Source: Chitinophagaceae bacterium (GTDB lineage: Bacteria > Bacteroidota > Bacteroidia > Chitinophagales > Chitinophagaceae). Taken from it: a stretch of 64,000 nt of DNA. Positions 7,237 to 17,479 of this stretch are shown here, piece after piece. The notes under the pieces are model-generated. The model saw only the letters and a program-made list of their open reading frames with translations, searched no databases and had not been told where the DNA came from. Within the stretch, counting starts at the first letter, position 1; each line of letters opens with the position of its first letter. A program made the position numbers and the translations under genes. The stretch covers positions 248,001-312,000 of the forward strand of contig JADJKL010000008.1 of the NCBI GenBank assembly GCA_016706055.1. Reading direction: 5' to 3'.

Positions 7237-8335
7237 TAAAGCTAGAAATAATTGTAGCCGCTTTTTGCGATGCATTTCCCTCTTCGCTTAAGATTTGCGT
7301 AAGGGCAGCATAGTCTTTTTCTAATTGTTCTTTACGGGTTTCATTTGTCAGTAATTCCTGTAACTCTTTCTTTACTGCCTCTACTGTAAAGTCGTTCTGA
7401 ATTAATTCTTTTACTACCAGTTTGTCCATGATCAGATTAACCAATGAAATGTATTTTATATTGATTAGTCGTTTGCCAATCTGGTAAGAGAGATAAGAGC
7501 CTTTGTAACAAACAACTTCCGGCACTCCAAACAAAGCAGTTTCTAATGTGGCGGTACCGGATGTAACCAATGCTGCTTTGGATTGCATCAACAAATCATA
7601 CGTTTTATTGGTAACATAAGAAACGTTAGAATAGCCTTTTAATAGATCGTTATAGAACTGCTCGCTGGCGCCAGGTGCTTTGGCAACAATAAATTGATAT
7701 GCAGGAAATGATTTGCTTACTTCCAGCATTATCGGTAGCTTTTTTAAAATTTCCTGTTTTCTGCTTCCTGGTAGTAATGCAACTATCGGTTTATTGGAAA
7801 GTGGTTGGCGAAAATCCTGGGCTTTATGATTTGTTATAACTTCTATTAATGGATGTCCTACGTATTCTACATCCCAATCCCATTTATTTTTATAATATTC
7901 TTTTTCGAAAGGAAGAATGACTAGCATTTTATCAATGCATTGTTTCATGCTCCTTACTCTATTCTCCTTCCAAGCCCATACCTGCGGCGAGATGTAATAA
8001 ATAATTTTTAGCCCTTGTTGTTTTGCCCATTTTGCAATGCGAAGATTAAAGCCGGGATAATCTATTAGTATTAATGCATCTGGTTTGAACTGCAGAATAT
8101 CTTCTTTGCAAAAAGCAAGGTTTCGAAAAATAGTTCTGAGATTCATGAGTACTTCGGAGAAACCCATAAAAGCCAGTTCACTGTAATGCTTTACCAATTC
8201 CCCACCGGCTTCCTGCATTTTATCGCCACCCCAGCAACGGATTTCAATTGAAGGATCTTGTTTTTTTAATTCTTTAATAAGATTGGAGCCATGTAAGTCG
8301 CCGGATGCTTCGCCTGCAATTATGTAATACTTCAT
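7220..8335 (-). CDS. lpxB: Lipid-A-disaccharide synthase
   Basis: A 371-residue GT19 glycosyltransferase that joins UDP-2,3-diacylglucosamine to lipid X to form the lipid A disaccharide at the inner membrane. The N-terminal GEASGDLHG signature, QVWAWKENRV near residue 117, and LLPGSRKQEI near residue 190 are all present, and length is typical. Start ATG at 8335. The gene runs with the small membrane protein gene and surE upstream on the same strand, an order I associate with this family of bacteria. Confidence 0.95.
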   Translation of the reverse strand: MKYYIIAGEASGDLHGSNLIKELKKQDPSIEIRCWGGDKMQEAGGELVKHYSELAFMGFSEVLMNLRTIFRNLAFCKEDILQFKPDALILIDYPGFNLRIAKWAKQQGLKIIYYISPQVWAWKENRVRSMKQCIDKMLVILPFEKEYYKNKWDWDVEYVGHPLIEVITNHKAQDFRQPLSNKPIVALLPGSRKQEILKKLPIMLEVSKSFPAYQFIVAKAPGASEQFYNDLLKGYSNVSYVTNKTYDLLMQSKAALVTSGTATLETALFGVPEVVCYKGSYLSYQIGKRLINIKYISLVNLIMDKLVVKELIQNDFTVEAVKKELQELLTNETRKEQLEKDYAALTQILSEEGNASQKAATIISSFISEAI

Positions 8336-8484
8336 CGGCTGGCAATTAATGTATGATTAAATACCTGAAAGAATATTTGCAAATGCTCAGTAGAATTACC
8401 GGAAGTACAAGAGTGCTTCGTTCCTCAGGATAAACTGTGCAACAGCAGCTGATAGTAGTATTGTTGCCGGGAACATCATTGTAT

Positions 8485-8781
8485 TTAATTAAAAAGCTTT
8501 AACAACAAAATACCTACTCCGTAAAATAAAGTAACGATGAAAATACCTTTGAAAGTTTGCGACTTATCGAAATGTACATAAATGGCAAACAATAATGCGT
8601 TTGCCAATAACGCAAATGTGCCAACGTTGGTGATTACTTTATTGTCATGCATAAAGTAGTCGAGAAAGTCTTTAAAGCTTAGTGCAGGAAATTTTATTAG
8701 ATAAACTATAAACAGCCCAACTAGTGGTCCAATGAGACCGAGAATTAATCCGAGACGCAAGTTGTCTTTTGTAAGAAACAT
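8485..8781 (-). CDS. Small integral membrane protein, function unknown
   Basis: 98 residues with three hydrophobic segments: about residues 10-28 (LGLILGLIGPLVGLFIVYL), 52-68 and 78-96. Between the first two lies a charged loop ending in HDNKVITN. No family name is recognised. It lies between surE (33 bp upstream) and lpxB (about 150 bp downstream) on the same strand. A cell-envelope role is suggested only by context. The 149-bp gap before lpxB holds no gene I can support. Confidence 0.7.
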   Translation of the reverse strand: MFLTKDNLRLGLILGLIGPLVGLFIVYLIKFPALSFKDFLDYFMHDNKVITNVGTFALLANALLFAIYVHFDKSQTFKGIFIVTLFYGVGILLLKLFN

Positions 8782-8814
8782 TAGTATGAAAATTTAATGG
8801 TGGTTATTTTATTT

Positions 8815-9630
8815 CTAGCTTTTTTCGAGTTTGGCTTTTAAAACGTAATTCGTCAAATCAAATTGTACTGGTACTATGCTTACGTAATTATTATCCAATG
8901 CCCACACATCAGTATCTTTTGCTTTATCAAAATTGACAAACTCACCGGTAAGCCAATAGTAATGACGACCATGCGGATCATTTCGTTCTATAAAATCTTC
9001 TTCGTACTTGGCGTAAGCTTGTTTGCAGATTTTAAATCCTTTTAATAACTCCGGAACCACTGCAGGGATATTTACATTCAGTACAGTATGTTTTTCTAAT
9101 TTAGTCTTCAACATTTTTTCTGTGATGAGACGAACATATTCTCTTGCGCCGGTAAAGTCGGCATCAATTCTATAATCCAATAAGGAGAAACCTGCTGATG
9201 GAATACTTTCTATCGCAGCTTCTACAGCGGCAGACATAGTGCCGGAATAAATTACATTGATACTGTGATTAGCACCATGATTAATACCACTAAGGCATAA
9301 GTCGGGTTTGCGGTGTAATACTTTATCTACAGCCAATTTTACACAATCAACCGGAGTGCCTGTGCATGACCATGTTTCCACATCGTCAAATAAAGGTTCA
9401 ATTTTATGCAAACGTAATGGCTGGCCAATAGTGATGGCATGTCCCATGCCGGATTGTGGTTTGTCTGGAGCTACAACCACTATTTTACCGAGATGTCTTA
9501 CTGCTTCTACAAGATTTTTAATACCTGGCGCCGTTACTCCATCATCATTAGTAACTAGGATTACAGGTTTTTCTTTTACTCTTGGTTTAGGTGAAGCGGC
9601 TTTTTTCTTAGGAGTTGATTTTTTTGTCAT
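8815..9630 (-). CDS. surE: 5'/3'-nucleotidase SurE
   Basis: Metal-dependent nucleoside monophosphate phosphatase of stationary-phase survival. The VTNDDGVTAPGI motif (metal-binding Asp-Asp) follows a 22-residue Lys/Pro-rich N-terminal extension; SGINHGANHSINVIYSGT and GTPVDCVKLA complete the active site. At 271 residues it is about 15-20 longer than most SurE because of that basic extension; the ATG at 9630 is the likely start, though one nearer the VTNDDG core could be used. It is divergent from the S24 regulator gene with 105 bp between them. Confidence 0.93.
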   Translation of the reverse strand: MTKKSTPKKKAASPKPRVKEKPVILVTNDDGVTAPGIKNLVEAVRHLGKIVVVAPDKPQSGMGHAITIGQPLRLHKIEPLFDDVETWSCTGTPVDCVKLAVDKVLHRKPDLCLSGINHGANHSINVIYSGTMSAAVEAAIESIPSAGFSLLDYRIDADFTGAREYVRLITEKMLKTKLEKHTVLNVNIPAVVPELLKGFKICKQAYAKYEEDFIERNDPHGRHYYWLTGEFVNFDKAKDTDVWALDNNYVSIVPVQFDLTNYVLKAKLEKS

Positions 9631-9735
9631 ACGGTTACAAAAATCCTCTTTTTTCTGGTTTATCCAAAATAGGTTAGCAAAGTATTTTGTAATTCTAAAA
9701 TAATTAGTATTTTGCAGCTAATTAAATTAGTGATT

Positions 9736-10485
9736 ATGGCAATCTCCAATCAAAATCTGAAATACTTAAGAAAACTTCGTGGATGGACACAGGAAGAATT
9801 TGCAAATAAGCTTCGTATTAAACGATCATTGCTGGGTGCTTATGAAGAAGAAAGAGCTGAGCCCAGGATTGATGTGCTGGAAATAGTATGTGATATGTTT
9901 AAATTGACGCTGGATGATATACTGCGTAAAGATTTGAGTGATAATAAAGGGAATTACCTCGCCAAGCGAAGGGCGATGAAGTTGGCAATGGGAAGACCAG
10001 ATATTCCTTTTGTGCCCATAAAAGCAGCTGCGGGTTACTTGGCGGGATTTGAAGATCCTGAATTTATCGATGAACTAAATACGTTTACACTCCCAATGCT
10101 AACCGGTGGCAATTACCGGGCATTTGAAATTGTAGGCGATTCTATGCTACCTACACCAAGTGGTTCTGTAATTGTTGGTGAAAAACTAGAAAATCTTGAT
10201 GATGTTAAAAATAATATTGCCTGTATTGTAGTTTCTCGGAACGAGGGAATTGTTTATAAAAGAGTGCAGAAAAATGGCAGGCAGAAAAATAAGCTGACTT
10301 TGGTTAGCGATAACCCGGTTTTTCATCCTTACACAGTAAATGCTGAAGAAGTATTGGAAATGTGGCAGGCGCAAGTAGTTATTTCCCGCACAAATTCTCA
10401 AAACCGATGGGATATGAGCCAATTGGCCACTGTAGTTTCTGACCTTCAGCAACAAGTAACCTCTCTGAAAAAAAGGATGAATTAG
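9736..10485 (+). CDS. XRE-family regulator with S24 (LexA/CI-like) domain
   Basis: 249 residues. Residues 5-60 form a helix-turn-helix of the Cro/CI type (LRGWTQEEFANKLRIKRSLLGAYEEER). The C-terminal half is an S24 domain with GDSMLPTPSGS (nucleophilic Ser) and GIVYKRV (Lys), the Ser-Lys dyad used for self-cleavage. The ATG at 9736 is preferred over a reading eight codons longer. No other phage gene lies nearby, so this looks like a chromosomal regulator, possibly stress responsive. A promoter-like TTTTG with TATTTTGC lies just upstream (about 9683-9716). Targets are unknown. Confidence 0.85.
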   Translation: MAISNQNLKYLRKLRGWTQEEFANKLRIKRSLLGAYEEERAEPRIDVLEIVCDMFKLTLDDILRKDLSDNKGNYLAKRRAMKLAMGRPDIPFVPIKAAAGYLAGFEDPEFIDELNTFTLPMLTGGNYRAFEIVGDSMLPTPSGSVIVGEKLENLDDVKNNIACIVVSRNEGIVYKRVQKNGRQKNKLTLVSDNPVFHPYTVNAEEVLEMWQAQVVISRTNSQNRWDMSQLATVVSDLQQQVTSLKKRMN

Positions 10486-10584
10486 TCAAAAATTAAGATC
10501 GGACCTGCTTTTTTGCCAGTTTTTGCAATCAGTCTTAGTTCTCTTGCTATCTATGTTTTATATTTGAGAATTCTAAACGACTGC

Positions 10585-13053
10585 ATGAGATTTAAATTAT
10601 ATTTCTGTTTACCCTTTCTGCTGTTTAGTGCAATTGCACTTTCCCAAACGAAAACAGTACAAGCTGTAAAAATTGCTCAGGCTCCGAAAATAGACGGAAA
10701 TCTGAATGACGAGGCATGGGCGAATATTACTCCGGCTACAGACTTTATTCAAAATTATCCATCAGCAGGCACAGCAGCTTCTCAGCAAACCAAGGTAAAG
10801 GTGGTGTATGATGACGAGGCCATATACATTGGCGCATATCTTTATGATAATCCTGATTTAATCAGGAAGCAGCTAACAGCAAGAGATGCAGAATTGCAAA
10901 AGGATGTTGATTTTTTTTCCATCTTTCTTGATACATATAACGACAAGCAAAACGGTTTTCATTTTGTAGTTACATCTGCCAACGTACAATCAGATGCAAG
11001 GCTTGGTCCAAACTTAGGAAATGGCGGCAGCGGATTTGGTGACTATGGAGACAAAAGCTGGGATGCAGTTTGGGAAAGTCAAGTCCAGATTCAAAATGAT
11101 GGCTGGACGGTAGAGATGAAGATTCCTTATATATCGCTGCGCTTTGCAAAAAAGGATTTACAAAACTGGGGAATTCAATTTCAACGGCAGATAAGAAGAA
11201 CAAATGAAAACTGTTTCTGGAGTGCTGTGGATCCGAATGTAAATGGATTTGTAAATCAATTTGGCCAGATCATTGGTTTGAAAGATCTACAACCACCATT
11301 GCGACTTAGTTTTGCTCCTTACGTTTCTACAGGTTATAGAAGTTCTCCTGAACTAAATGGTTATTCTAATACCTGGTTGAGAAGTGGTGGTATGGATGTA
11401 AAATATGGCATCAATGAAAGCTTTACGTTGGATGCTACATTGATCCCTGATTTCGGTCAGGTTGTTTCTGATAATGTCATTAATAATCTTTCACCTTTTG
11501 AAGTGCAGTTTCAGGAGAATCGGCAGTTCTTTACTGAGGGCACAGAAATATTTAATAAAGCAGGTTTATTTTATTCCAGAAGAGTGGGAGCTATTCCTAC
11601 AAAATACAATAGTGTTAAGAATTTTGCCGGTGCAAATCCGGATTGGGAAATAAGGAAAAATCCATCTTCAACGCAGTTGTATAATGCAACAAAATTTTCT
11701 GGTCGCACAGAAAAAAAATTGGGAATAGGTGTATTTAATGCAATTACTGCCCCAATGGAAGCGAGGTTGCACAATACTATTTCCGGAAAAGATTCTACCA
11801 TTCAAACAGAGCCTTTAGCTAACTATAATATTATTGTATTGGATCAGGCATTAAAAGGCCGGTCATATCTCACATTTACCAATACCAATGTAATGCGTAA
11901 TGCGGAAGCAAGGGATGCAAACGTTACTGCATTTGATTTCAGCCTTTTTGATAACAAGAATTTATTTAATGTAAAAGGAACAGCGAGGTATAGCAAAATA
12001 TTTGGAAACAATCCTTATGATGGATATAATACAACATTAAAGGTGGGTAAAGTGAGTGGCAAATGGCAATACTATGTGCTGGGGAATGTTGAGTCTGCCA
12101 ATTATGATCCGAGAGATCTTGGATTTTTACAAGCACCAAACGAAGCGTCTGTTACTAATTCAATAACCTATTCGCAGTTTACGCCTACTAAAAATTTGTT
12201 GTCCTACAATTATAAGCTTACTACCAAATATGCCAAGTTGTATGCGCCATCTGAGTTTACAGATTTTCAAATTAGTGCAAATGGGTTTTGGCTGTTAAAA
12301 AATTTCTGGGACATTTCATTGAATGCCCGGTACATAACAGATCAGCATGATTATTTTGTTTTGGGAGATCCTGCTACTTATAAACGGTTTGTGAATCGTC
12401 CTCGTTATGGTTCGCTTTCGATAAGCGGAAGTACTGACAGCAGAAAGAGATTATATGTGAATTATTCGGCTTTGCTTGCAAATTTCTTTAATGCCGCTCC
12501 CAATAAAAATTATCATATACTCAGTGGCGGCATACGGTATCGCTTTAGCAATAAATTTACACTTGATCTGTCGCACAGCCACGAGGCGGAAACAGATTAT
12601 ATTATTTCAGCCGGAAGAGAAACGAATGGTGAGCCGATAATTGCATTTGTAGATTTTGCAGATATTACATCCGTACTTTCTGGTATTTATAATTTTACAT
12701 CTCGTATTAATCTTACATTGAGAGCAAGGCATTATTTAAGTCGTTTAAATTTTAACAGGTTTGCAAATGTGGATGTAGAAGGATACCCGATTGCAAGAAC
12801 AGGCACCACCAATTTTGATAATGTAAATATTTTTAACCTGGATGCTTTTCTCACTTGGGATTTTCGTCTTGGCAGCCGTTTAATAGTTGGTTACAAGAAT
12901 TGGTTAGGTGATGACGAAGTGGCAAACGTTACTGGAAAAAATAATTATGTAAGAAATCTTGGCGAAATTTTCGATCTGCGCCACGGAAATGAATTTACTG
13001 CAAGATTTATTTACTTTATTGATTATAACAAGCTGCGTAAGAAAAACCGTTAA
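10585..13053 (+). CDS. DUF5916 outer-membrane protein with CBM9-like N-terminal domain
   Basis: 822 residues. A signal peptide (MRFKLYFCLPFLLFSAIALS) is followed by a CBM9-like beta-sandwich (about residues 25-230, with PKIDGNLNDEAWANI and YDDEAIYIGAYLYD) and a long DUF5916 region predicted as an outer-membrane beta-barrel, ending in aromatic-rich strands. Start chosen at 10585 for the signal peptide. Such proteins are common in Bacteroidota and their substrate is not known; binding of a sugar or peptide ligand at the cell surface is a guess. The stop overlaps the convergent PdeM gene by 4 bp. Confidence 0.85.
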   Translation: MRFKLYFCLPFLLFSAIALSQTKTVQAVKIAQAPKIDGNLNDEAWANITPATDFIQNYPSAGTAASQQTKVKVVYDDEAIYIGAYLYDNPDLIRKQLTARDAELQKDVDFFSIFLDTYNDKQNGFHFVVTSANVQSDARLGPNLGNGGSGFGDYGDKSWDAVWESQVQIQNDGWTVEMKIPYISLRFAKKDLQNWGIQFQRQIRRTNENCFWSAVDPNVNGFVNQFGQIIGLKDLQPPLRLSFAPYVSTGYRSSPELNGYSNTWLRSGGMDVKYGINESFTLDATLIPDFGQVVSDNVINNLSPFEVQFQENRQFFTEGTEIFNKAGLFYSRRVGAIPTKYNSVKNFAGANPDWEIRKNPSSTQLYNATKFSGRTEKKLGIGVFNAITAPMEARLHNTISGKDSTIQTEPLANYNIIVLDQALKGRSYLTFTNTNVMRNAEARDANVTAFDFSLFDNKNLFNVKGTARYSKIFGNNPYDGYNTTLKVGKVSGKWQYYVLGNVESANYDPRDLGFLQAPNEASVTNSITYSQFTPTKNLLSYNYKLTTKYAKLYAPSEFTDFQISANGFWLLKNFWDISLNARYITDQHDYFVLGDPATYKRFVNRPRYGSLSISGSTDSRKRLYVNYSALLANFFNAAPNKNYHILSGGIRYRFSNKFTLDLSHSHEAETDYIISAGRETNGEPIIAFVDFADITSVLSGIYNFTSRINLTLRARHYLSRLNFNRFANVDVEGYPIARTGTTNFDNVNIFNLDAFLTWDFRLGSRLIVGYKNWLGDDEVANVTGKNNYVRNLGEIFDLRHGNEFTARFIYFIDYNKLRKKNR

Positions 13054-13714
13054 TTAACCTGCATCAATTCATCTCCGCTAATTGCAAAAACAGGTTCCCC
13101 TTTTTCTGGTTGCACTTTAAATGATCCGGTAAAGCGACTGAAGGCTGGTAGAATGCAATGTTCTTTTGCAAAGTAGAAACAAGGAAACTTAAGAGACTGA
13201 CGACCTTTACCTTTTAATGTAATAGATGGATGAACATGTCCAGTAAAAGTATATTTAAGATTCGGCAATTCGTTTTTCTTATAACGTTTGTCTTCGTGTC
13301 TGAAACAAAAACCATCAATCAGTAATTCCCATTCATGTAATTTGATATTGGCATCATGATACCATGTGTCGGATAAAATATCATGATTCCCCTTTACCAA
13401 ATCGATATGCAATAAGAAAAATCGTTTCGCCATTTTAAAAATAACTCCAGCTCTTTATTGACAGTGCTATGTGTAAAATCGCCAACAATTATTAAGCGAT
13501 CTACTTTAAAAAGATAAAGCTGCGCCATCAGCCTTTGCAAATCGGCCTTATAAATGGATTGTGGAACGGCAATTCCCGATTTCCGAAAATGACCTGTTTT
13601 GCCAAGATGCAGATCGGCAACAATCAAACTGTTTTGCTCTTCCCAAAACAAACATCTGTCTGGTGAAATCCAAAAATGGTTGTTAGCTATTATATGTGGA
13701 ACAGGATTCTTCAT
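13050..13714 (-). pseudogene. pdeM: Ligase-associated DNA damage response endonuclease PdeM (split by one missing base)
   Basis: A metallophosphoesterase with all motifs: VADLHLGK, IVGDFTHS, KGNHD and TGHVHPS. The first part runs 13714 to 13394 and the second is open from 13433 to 13050. One extra T in the five-T run (plus strand A 13417-13421) joins them as KWRNDFFLLHIDLVKGNHD, giving 221 residues, the usual size. It is thus most likely an intact gene with a sequence error. It lies 26 bp after the Lhr-like helicase, the usual partner in a Mn-dependent DNA repair set that also has a ligase and an exonuclease; those two are not in the window. Confidence 0.82.
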
Positions 13715-13740
13715 TCAGCAGTATTCAAATTTACTATAAA

Positions 13741-16227
13741 CTATTCAGCCTCCAGTTGTTGTTGCATTTTTTTTACACGGTCTTCCAGCTTTTCAGAAGA
13801 AAGGTCTTCCCGCATACTATCAACTTTAATAGGAAAGCAAAATGGAGTAAGCTGTTGTGGAAATGTAATTACGATTGCTGATTGCTGAATTCGCTCCAGC
13901 ATATCCCGTAATCTTACTTCTTCCATTTGCTGATCCAGCACTTCCTGGTAAGCCTGACGAAGTAATAAGTTATTCGTATCATATTCGCTGAATACATTGA
14001 AGAGGAGAGAAGCTGAAGATTGCAAATGCCTTGCTTTCTTTTTTTCTCCCGGCATTCCCTGAAAAATAAGCCCACCGATTACTGCCACATCTCTAAATTT
14101 TCGTTTTGCCATTTCAGTACTGTTAACGCTACGTTGTATATCATTCAGTAAATCAGCCGGAGAAAATAATTCATATACATTACTATCATCAACTGGTATG
14201 GGCTGATCACTCAGTAATTCAAAACCATAATCATTCATGGCAAAGGAAAACGAAATAGGAGTGATGCGGCTGATTCTATAGGCAAGTATAGCAGCCATTG
14301 CTTCATGCACCAGTCTTCCTTCAAAGGGGTATACAAATAAATGAAAACCATCCTTTGTTTCAATCTGTTCTATCAACAATTCATTTTCTTTTGGAAGATG
14401 AGACAGGTTTTTTTGTAAATCAAAAATAGGTAGTAAGGCGTCCAATTCTTTTATATCTGAAACAGAACCAACTGCTGCCTGGTTTAGTGTCTCTCTCAAC
14501 TTCTTTCCTAAGTTGGCACTCAATGGCATTCTTCCTCCATTCCAACTTGGCACTTTTGATTTTTTGGCTGCCGATTTTTTGACCAACGCTGTCATATCTT
14601 TTATCAATACAAATTCCAGATTCTTTCCGGCTAGTGTAAACACATCACCCGGTTCGAGGCGGGAGATAAAAAATTCTTCAATAACACCGATATAAGCTCC
14701 GCTGATGAATTTTATTTTCAACATGGAATCGCTTACAATGGTGCCGATGTGCATGCGGTGACGCATGGCTACTTTCCGACTCAATATTTTATAAACACCA
14801 TTCTCTATCTCTACTTTTTTAAAATCATCGTATTGGCCTAATGCTTCACCACCTTGGGTAATAAAGTAGAGTATTTTATTCCATTCTTCCTTTGTCAGCT
14901 CTCTGTAACAATAGGTTGCCGTTATCTCATTATATAATTCATCGGGTGTAAAACCGTCGGAGATGGCCAATGTGTTCAGGTATTGTAGCAATACATCATA
15001 ACATAAAAACATTGGCTGACGACTTTCTATAAGATTTTCTTTCATGGCAGCTTTTAATGCAGCAGCTTCCATCAGTTCTAAAGAATGCGTTGGCAGAAAA
15101 TATATTTTGCTCACTGCATCCGGACTATGACCACTGCGGCCAGCTCTTTGTAAAAAACGGGCAACACCTTTTGGCGAGCCAACTTGTACAACAGATTCAA
15201 CGGGACGAAAATCAACACCAAGATCTAAACTTGCAGTACAGACAACTGCTTTTAAGTTTCCGGTGTGTAGGTTATCTTCAATCCAGGAACGTAGCTCACG
15301 GTCGATAGAGCCATGATGTAAAGCAATAGAACCAGCCAATTCCGGACAAGCATTTAATAAAGCCTGGTACCACATTTCACTCATGCCTCTTGTATTGATA
15401 AAGATGAGAGTGGTTTTGCTTTGCTGAATGATGGGGATTAATTTATGCGCCAGTTTAATTCCGAGATGCCCGGCCCAGGGATATTTTTCTATTTCATCGG
15501 GAAAAATAGATTCAACTTCAATCTTTTTTTCCAAATCAGCTTTTACAATAACACCTTTTTGAAAAATCGGTGCAAGTAACACCTCTTTCGCTTCTTCCAA
15601 ATTCCCAATCGTAGCACTAATACCCCAAACAAGCACACTCTTCTCCCAACTCCTGACTCCTGACTCCTGACTTCCAACTATTCTGCTAATAGCTAACTCT
15701 ACTTGCACACCTCTCTTACTCCCTAGCAGTTCATGCCATTCATCTACTGCAATAATTTTCAAGGAAGAAAAAATGGAAGGATAATTTTTTTGAGCCAATA
15801 GTAAATGCAGACTTTCGGGAGTAATAATAAGTACTTCCGGCATTTGTATTTTTTGTTTTGCTCTTTCGGTCGTAGAAGTATCGCCATTGCGTATCGCAAC
15901 TTTCCATTGCATACCCAATTCTTCAATTACTTCTTCCATGGCTCTGCCAATATCTTTTGCTAATGCCCTCAGTGGTGTAATCCACAAAAGTTGCAAGGCA
16001 TTATTTTTTTTGCTTTGGTAAGAAGATGGATGCTGATTGATAAAGCCAATCAATGCGCCAAGAAAGACGGAATAAGTTTTACCGCAACCTGTGGGGGCAT
16101 TTACCAAACCTGACTGGACCTTAAGGATATGCTGCCATGTAGTAAGTTGAAATGAAAATGGCTTAAAGTTTTTAGCTTCAAGCCATTTATTAATTATTTT
16201 ATATCCAATTTCTTTTTTTATTTCCAC
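13741..16227 (-). CDS. Lhr-like DEXH-box helicase, ligase-associated DNA repair
   Basis: 828-residue superfamily 2 helicase. Walker A is APTGCGKT near residue 41, Walker B is DEWH near 165, motif III ISATIGN, and motif VI QRAGRSGH near 340. The C-terminal half carries the Lhr-type winged-helix and beta regions. Length fits the ligase-associated DEXH helicase family, and the PdeM gene follows. The start is GTG at 16227; I see no better ATG. Inside the gene, three 7-bp direct repeats (15649-15669) encode the odd string SQESGVR between helicase motifs without breaking the frame. Confidence 0.9.
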   Translation of the reverse strand: MEIKKEIGYKIINKWLEAKNFKPFSFQLTTWQHILKVQSGLVNAPTGCGKTYSVFLGALIGFINQHPSSYQSKKNNALQLLWITPLRALAKDIGRAMEEVIEELGMQWKVAIRNGDTSTTERAKQKIQMPEVLIITPESLHLLLAQKNYPSIFSSLKIIAVDEWHELLGSKRGVQVELAISRIVGSQESGVRSWEKSVLVWGISATIGNLEEAKEVLLAPIFQKGVIVKADLEKKIEVESIFPDEIEKYPWAGHLGIKLAHKLIPIIQQSKTTLIFINTRGMSEMWYQALLNACPELAGSIALHHGSIDRELRSWIEDNLHTGNLKAVVCTASLDLGVDFRPVESVVQVGSPKGVARFLQRAGRSGHSPDAVSKIYFLPTHSLELMEAAALKAAMKENLIESRQPMFLCYDVLLQYLNTLAISDGFTPDELYNEITATYCYRELTKEEWNKILYFITQGGEALGQYDDFKKVEIENGVYKILSRKVAMRHRMHIGTIVSDSMLKIKFISGAYIGVIEEFFISRLEPGDVFTLAGKNLEFVLIKDMTALVKKSAAKKSKVPSWNGGRMPLSANLGKKLRETLNQAAVGSVSDIKELDALLPIFDLQKNLSHLPKENELLIEQIETKDGFHLFVYPFEGRLVHEAMAAILAYRISRITPISFSFAMNDYGFELLSDQPIPVDDSNVYELFSPADLLNDIQRSVNSTEMAKRKFRDVAVIGGLIFQGMPGEKKKARHLQSSASLLFNVFSEYDTNNLLLRQAYQEVLDQQMEEVRLRDMLERIQQSAIVITFPQQLTPFCFPIKVDSMREDLSSEKLEDRVKKMQQQLEAE
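15649..15669 (-). repeat. Three tandem 7-bp repeats inside the helicase gene
   Basis: ACTCCTG is repeated three times exactly, with a partial fourth copy. Twenty-one bases keep the reading frame and encode SQESGVR in a loop before the ISATIGN motif. Such units can expand or contract by slippage, but any change other than in multiples of three units would shift the frame. Confidence 0.7.
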
Positions 16228-16265
16228 AAAAGTGAATAAAGAATAAATTTAAAATTATGATGTTT

Positions 16266-17453
16266 TCAATACACTCCTTTTAAAATTCCATCCTGCCATT
16301 TTAAGAAGTATAGCTTCTTGTTCTCAAAATAATCAAGCAGCATAGTTTCCCTATCTAAAACCGGCTGAATATCATACTCTCTGAACAAATCAAAATCCTG
16401 ATGAGATATATTGGATGCTAAATCTGCTTTAAACTTTAATAATAACTTACCAAACTTCCACATAGTTTCATATCCTCTCATTACCATATCGCTTGGTCTT
16501 GCAAACATTACCTTATTGAAGCGTTCAATTATACGCTGACTAAGTTTATCTGTTCTTGGATTATAAAAGGGTGTGCTATAAATTATATCAATGCCTTTGT
16601 ATTCAATTTTCTTAAAATCACTGATACCATCCCAAGTTGGCATACCCATTACACTGGCAACATATTTTTGTTTCTTTAGTGTTGCCAATTTTTGAGTGAG
16701 CTTTTTCCCAAAATTTTCATCAAGACTTCCGGCAATACACAAAGTATGTTTAATTGTGTCAAGATGTTTGGATAAATCTGCCTCAGTAAAATTTTCAGGA
16801 AGATCAACGTACTTTAATTTTAAGGGAACAGCCATTGTGCTTTTAGTAAAGTCATCAAAATACATTTTTAATCTATCTTCTAGCGGCCCTTTCTTACGAA
16901 AAACAACCAATTGATCTAATGAATAATATTTTTGAATATGCTTATAGATTCCTTCACACTGTGTTCTCAAAGTTGGGTTTAATAAAACAAAATAAGGGTT
17001 GCCAGAAGCACCGCCTTCGTTTGGAATATTTACATTGATAACCGGAATATTATTTTTAAGGCCTGCATCTGCAAAGGTTCTTACTTCAGTACCACTACAG
17101 TAAGCCAATATCATTTCAACACTATCCATTTCAGTTTTTGCAAGCTGATCCGTTAATGAAACTTTGGCAGATTTTGTATCATAAATGAAAACCTCTAACG
17201 GAGCTTGTTCTATGTTTAATGAATCTAAAGCCAGTTGAACTCCTTCAAAAAATTCAAGTCCTGGGTTAATAAATTTGGGAAATTCTGTTTTTGCATAACG
17301 GTATTCAACCATTTCATTAAAAGCCGAGTCCAGATAGAGCGGGGCGAAAACAGCAATTTTATGTTTTCGAACATTTGTTTGTGCATCAGCATTTTTAATC
17401 TGAAAAAGGCTGCATAAAAGCACAAGTAAAAAAAGATAATGTTGTTTCCTCAT
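16266..17453 (-). CDS. Secreted type-1 periplasmic-binding-protein-like protein
   Basis: 395 residues with signal peptide MRKQHYLFLLVLLCSLF (start 17453). The rest follows a class I periplasmic binding fold: HKIAVFAPLYLDSAF, FFEGVQLALDSL, VILAYCSGTEV-like first-lobe strands, then the hinge and a second lobe with KYVASVMGMPTWDG and RGYETMWKFGKLLL. The Leu/Ile/Val-type receptor family (Peripla_BP_6) is the closest match I can name. There is no ABC transporter nearby. It follows guaA by 26 bp on the same strand, so the two may be cotranscribed. Its ligand is unknown. Confidence 0.7.
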   Translation of the reverse strand: MRKQHYLFLLVLLCSLFQIKNADAQTNVRKHKIAVFAPLYLDSAFNEMVEYRYAKTEFPKFINPGLEFFEGVQLALDSLNIEQAPLEVFIYDTKSAKVSLTDQLAKTEMDSVEMILAYCSGTEVRTFADAGLKNNIPVINVNIPNEGGASGNPYFVLLNPTLRTQCEGIYKHIQKYYSLDQLVVFRKKGPLEDRLKMYFDDFTKSTMAVPLKLKYVDLPENFTEADLSKHLDTIKHTLCIAGSLDENFGKKLTQKLATLKKQKYVASVMGMPTWDGISDFKKIEYKGIDIIYSTPFYNPRTDKLSQRIIERFNKVMFARPSDMVMRGYETMWKFGKLLLKFKADLASNISHQDFDLFREYDIQPVLDRETMLLDYFENKKLYFLKWQDGILKGVY

Positions 17454-17479
17454 ATTTCGTATTGAACAGTTATTATTTA

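Noticed and set aside
9736..10485. S24 regulator as part of a prophage
   Set aside because: No integrase, structural or lysis genes nearby; neighbours are housekeeping genes.
15649..15669. CRISPR-like repeat
   Set aside because: Units are 7 bp without spacers, inside a coding gene. No CRISPR array or cas gene was seen anywhere in the window.
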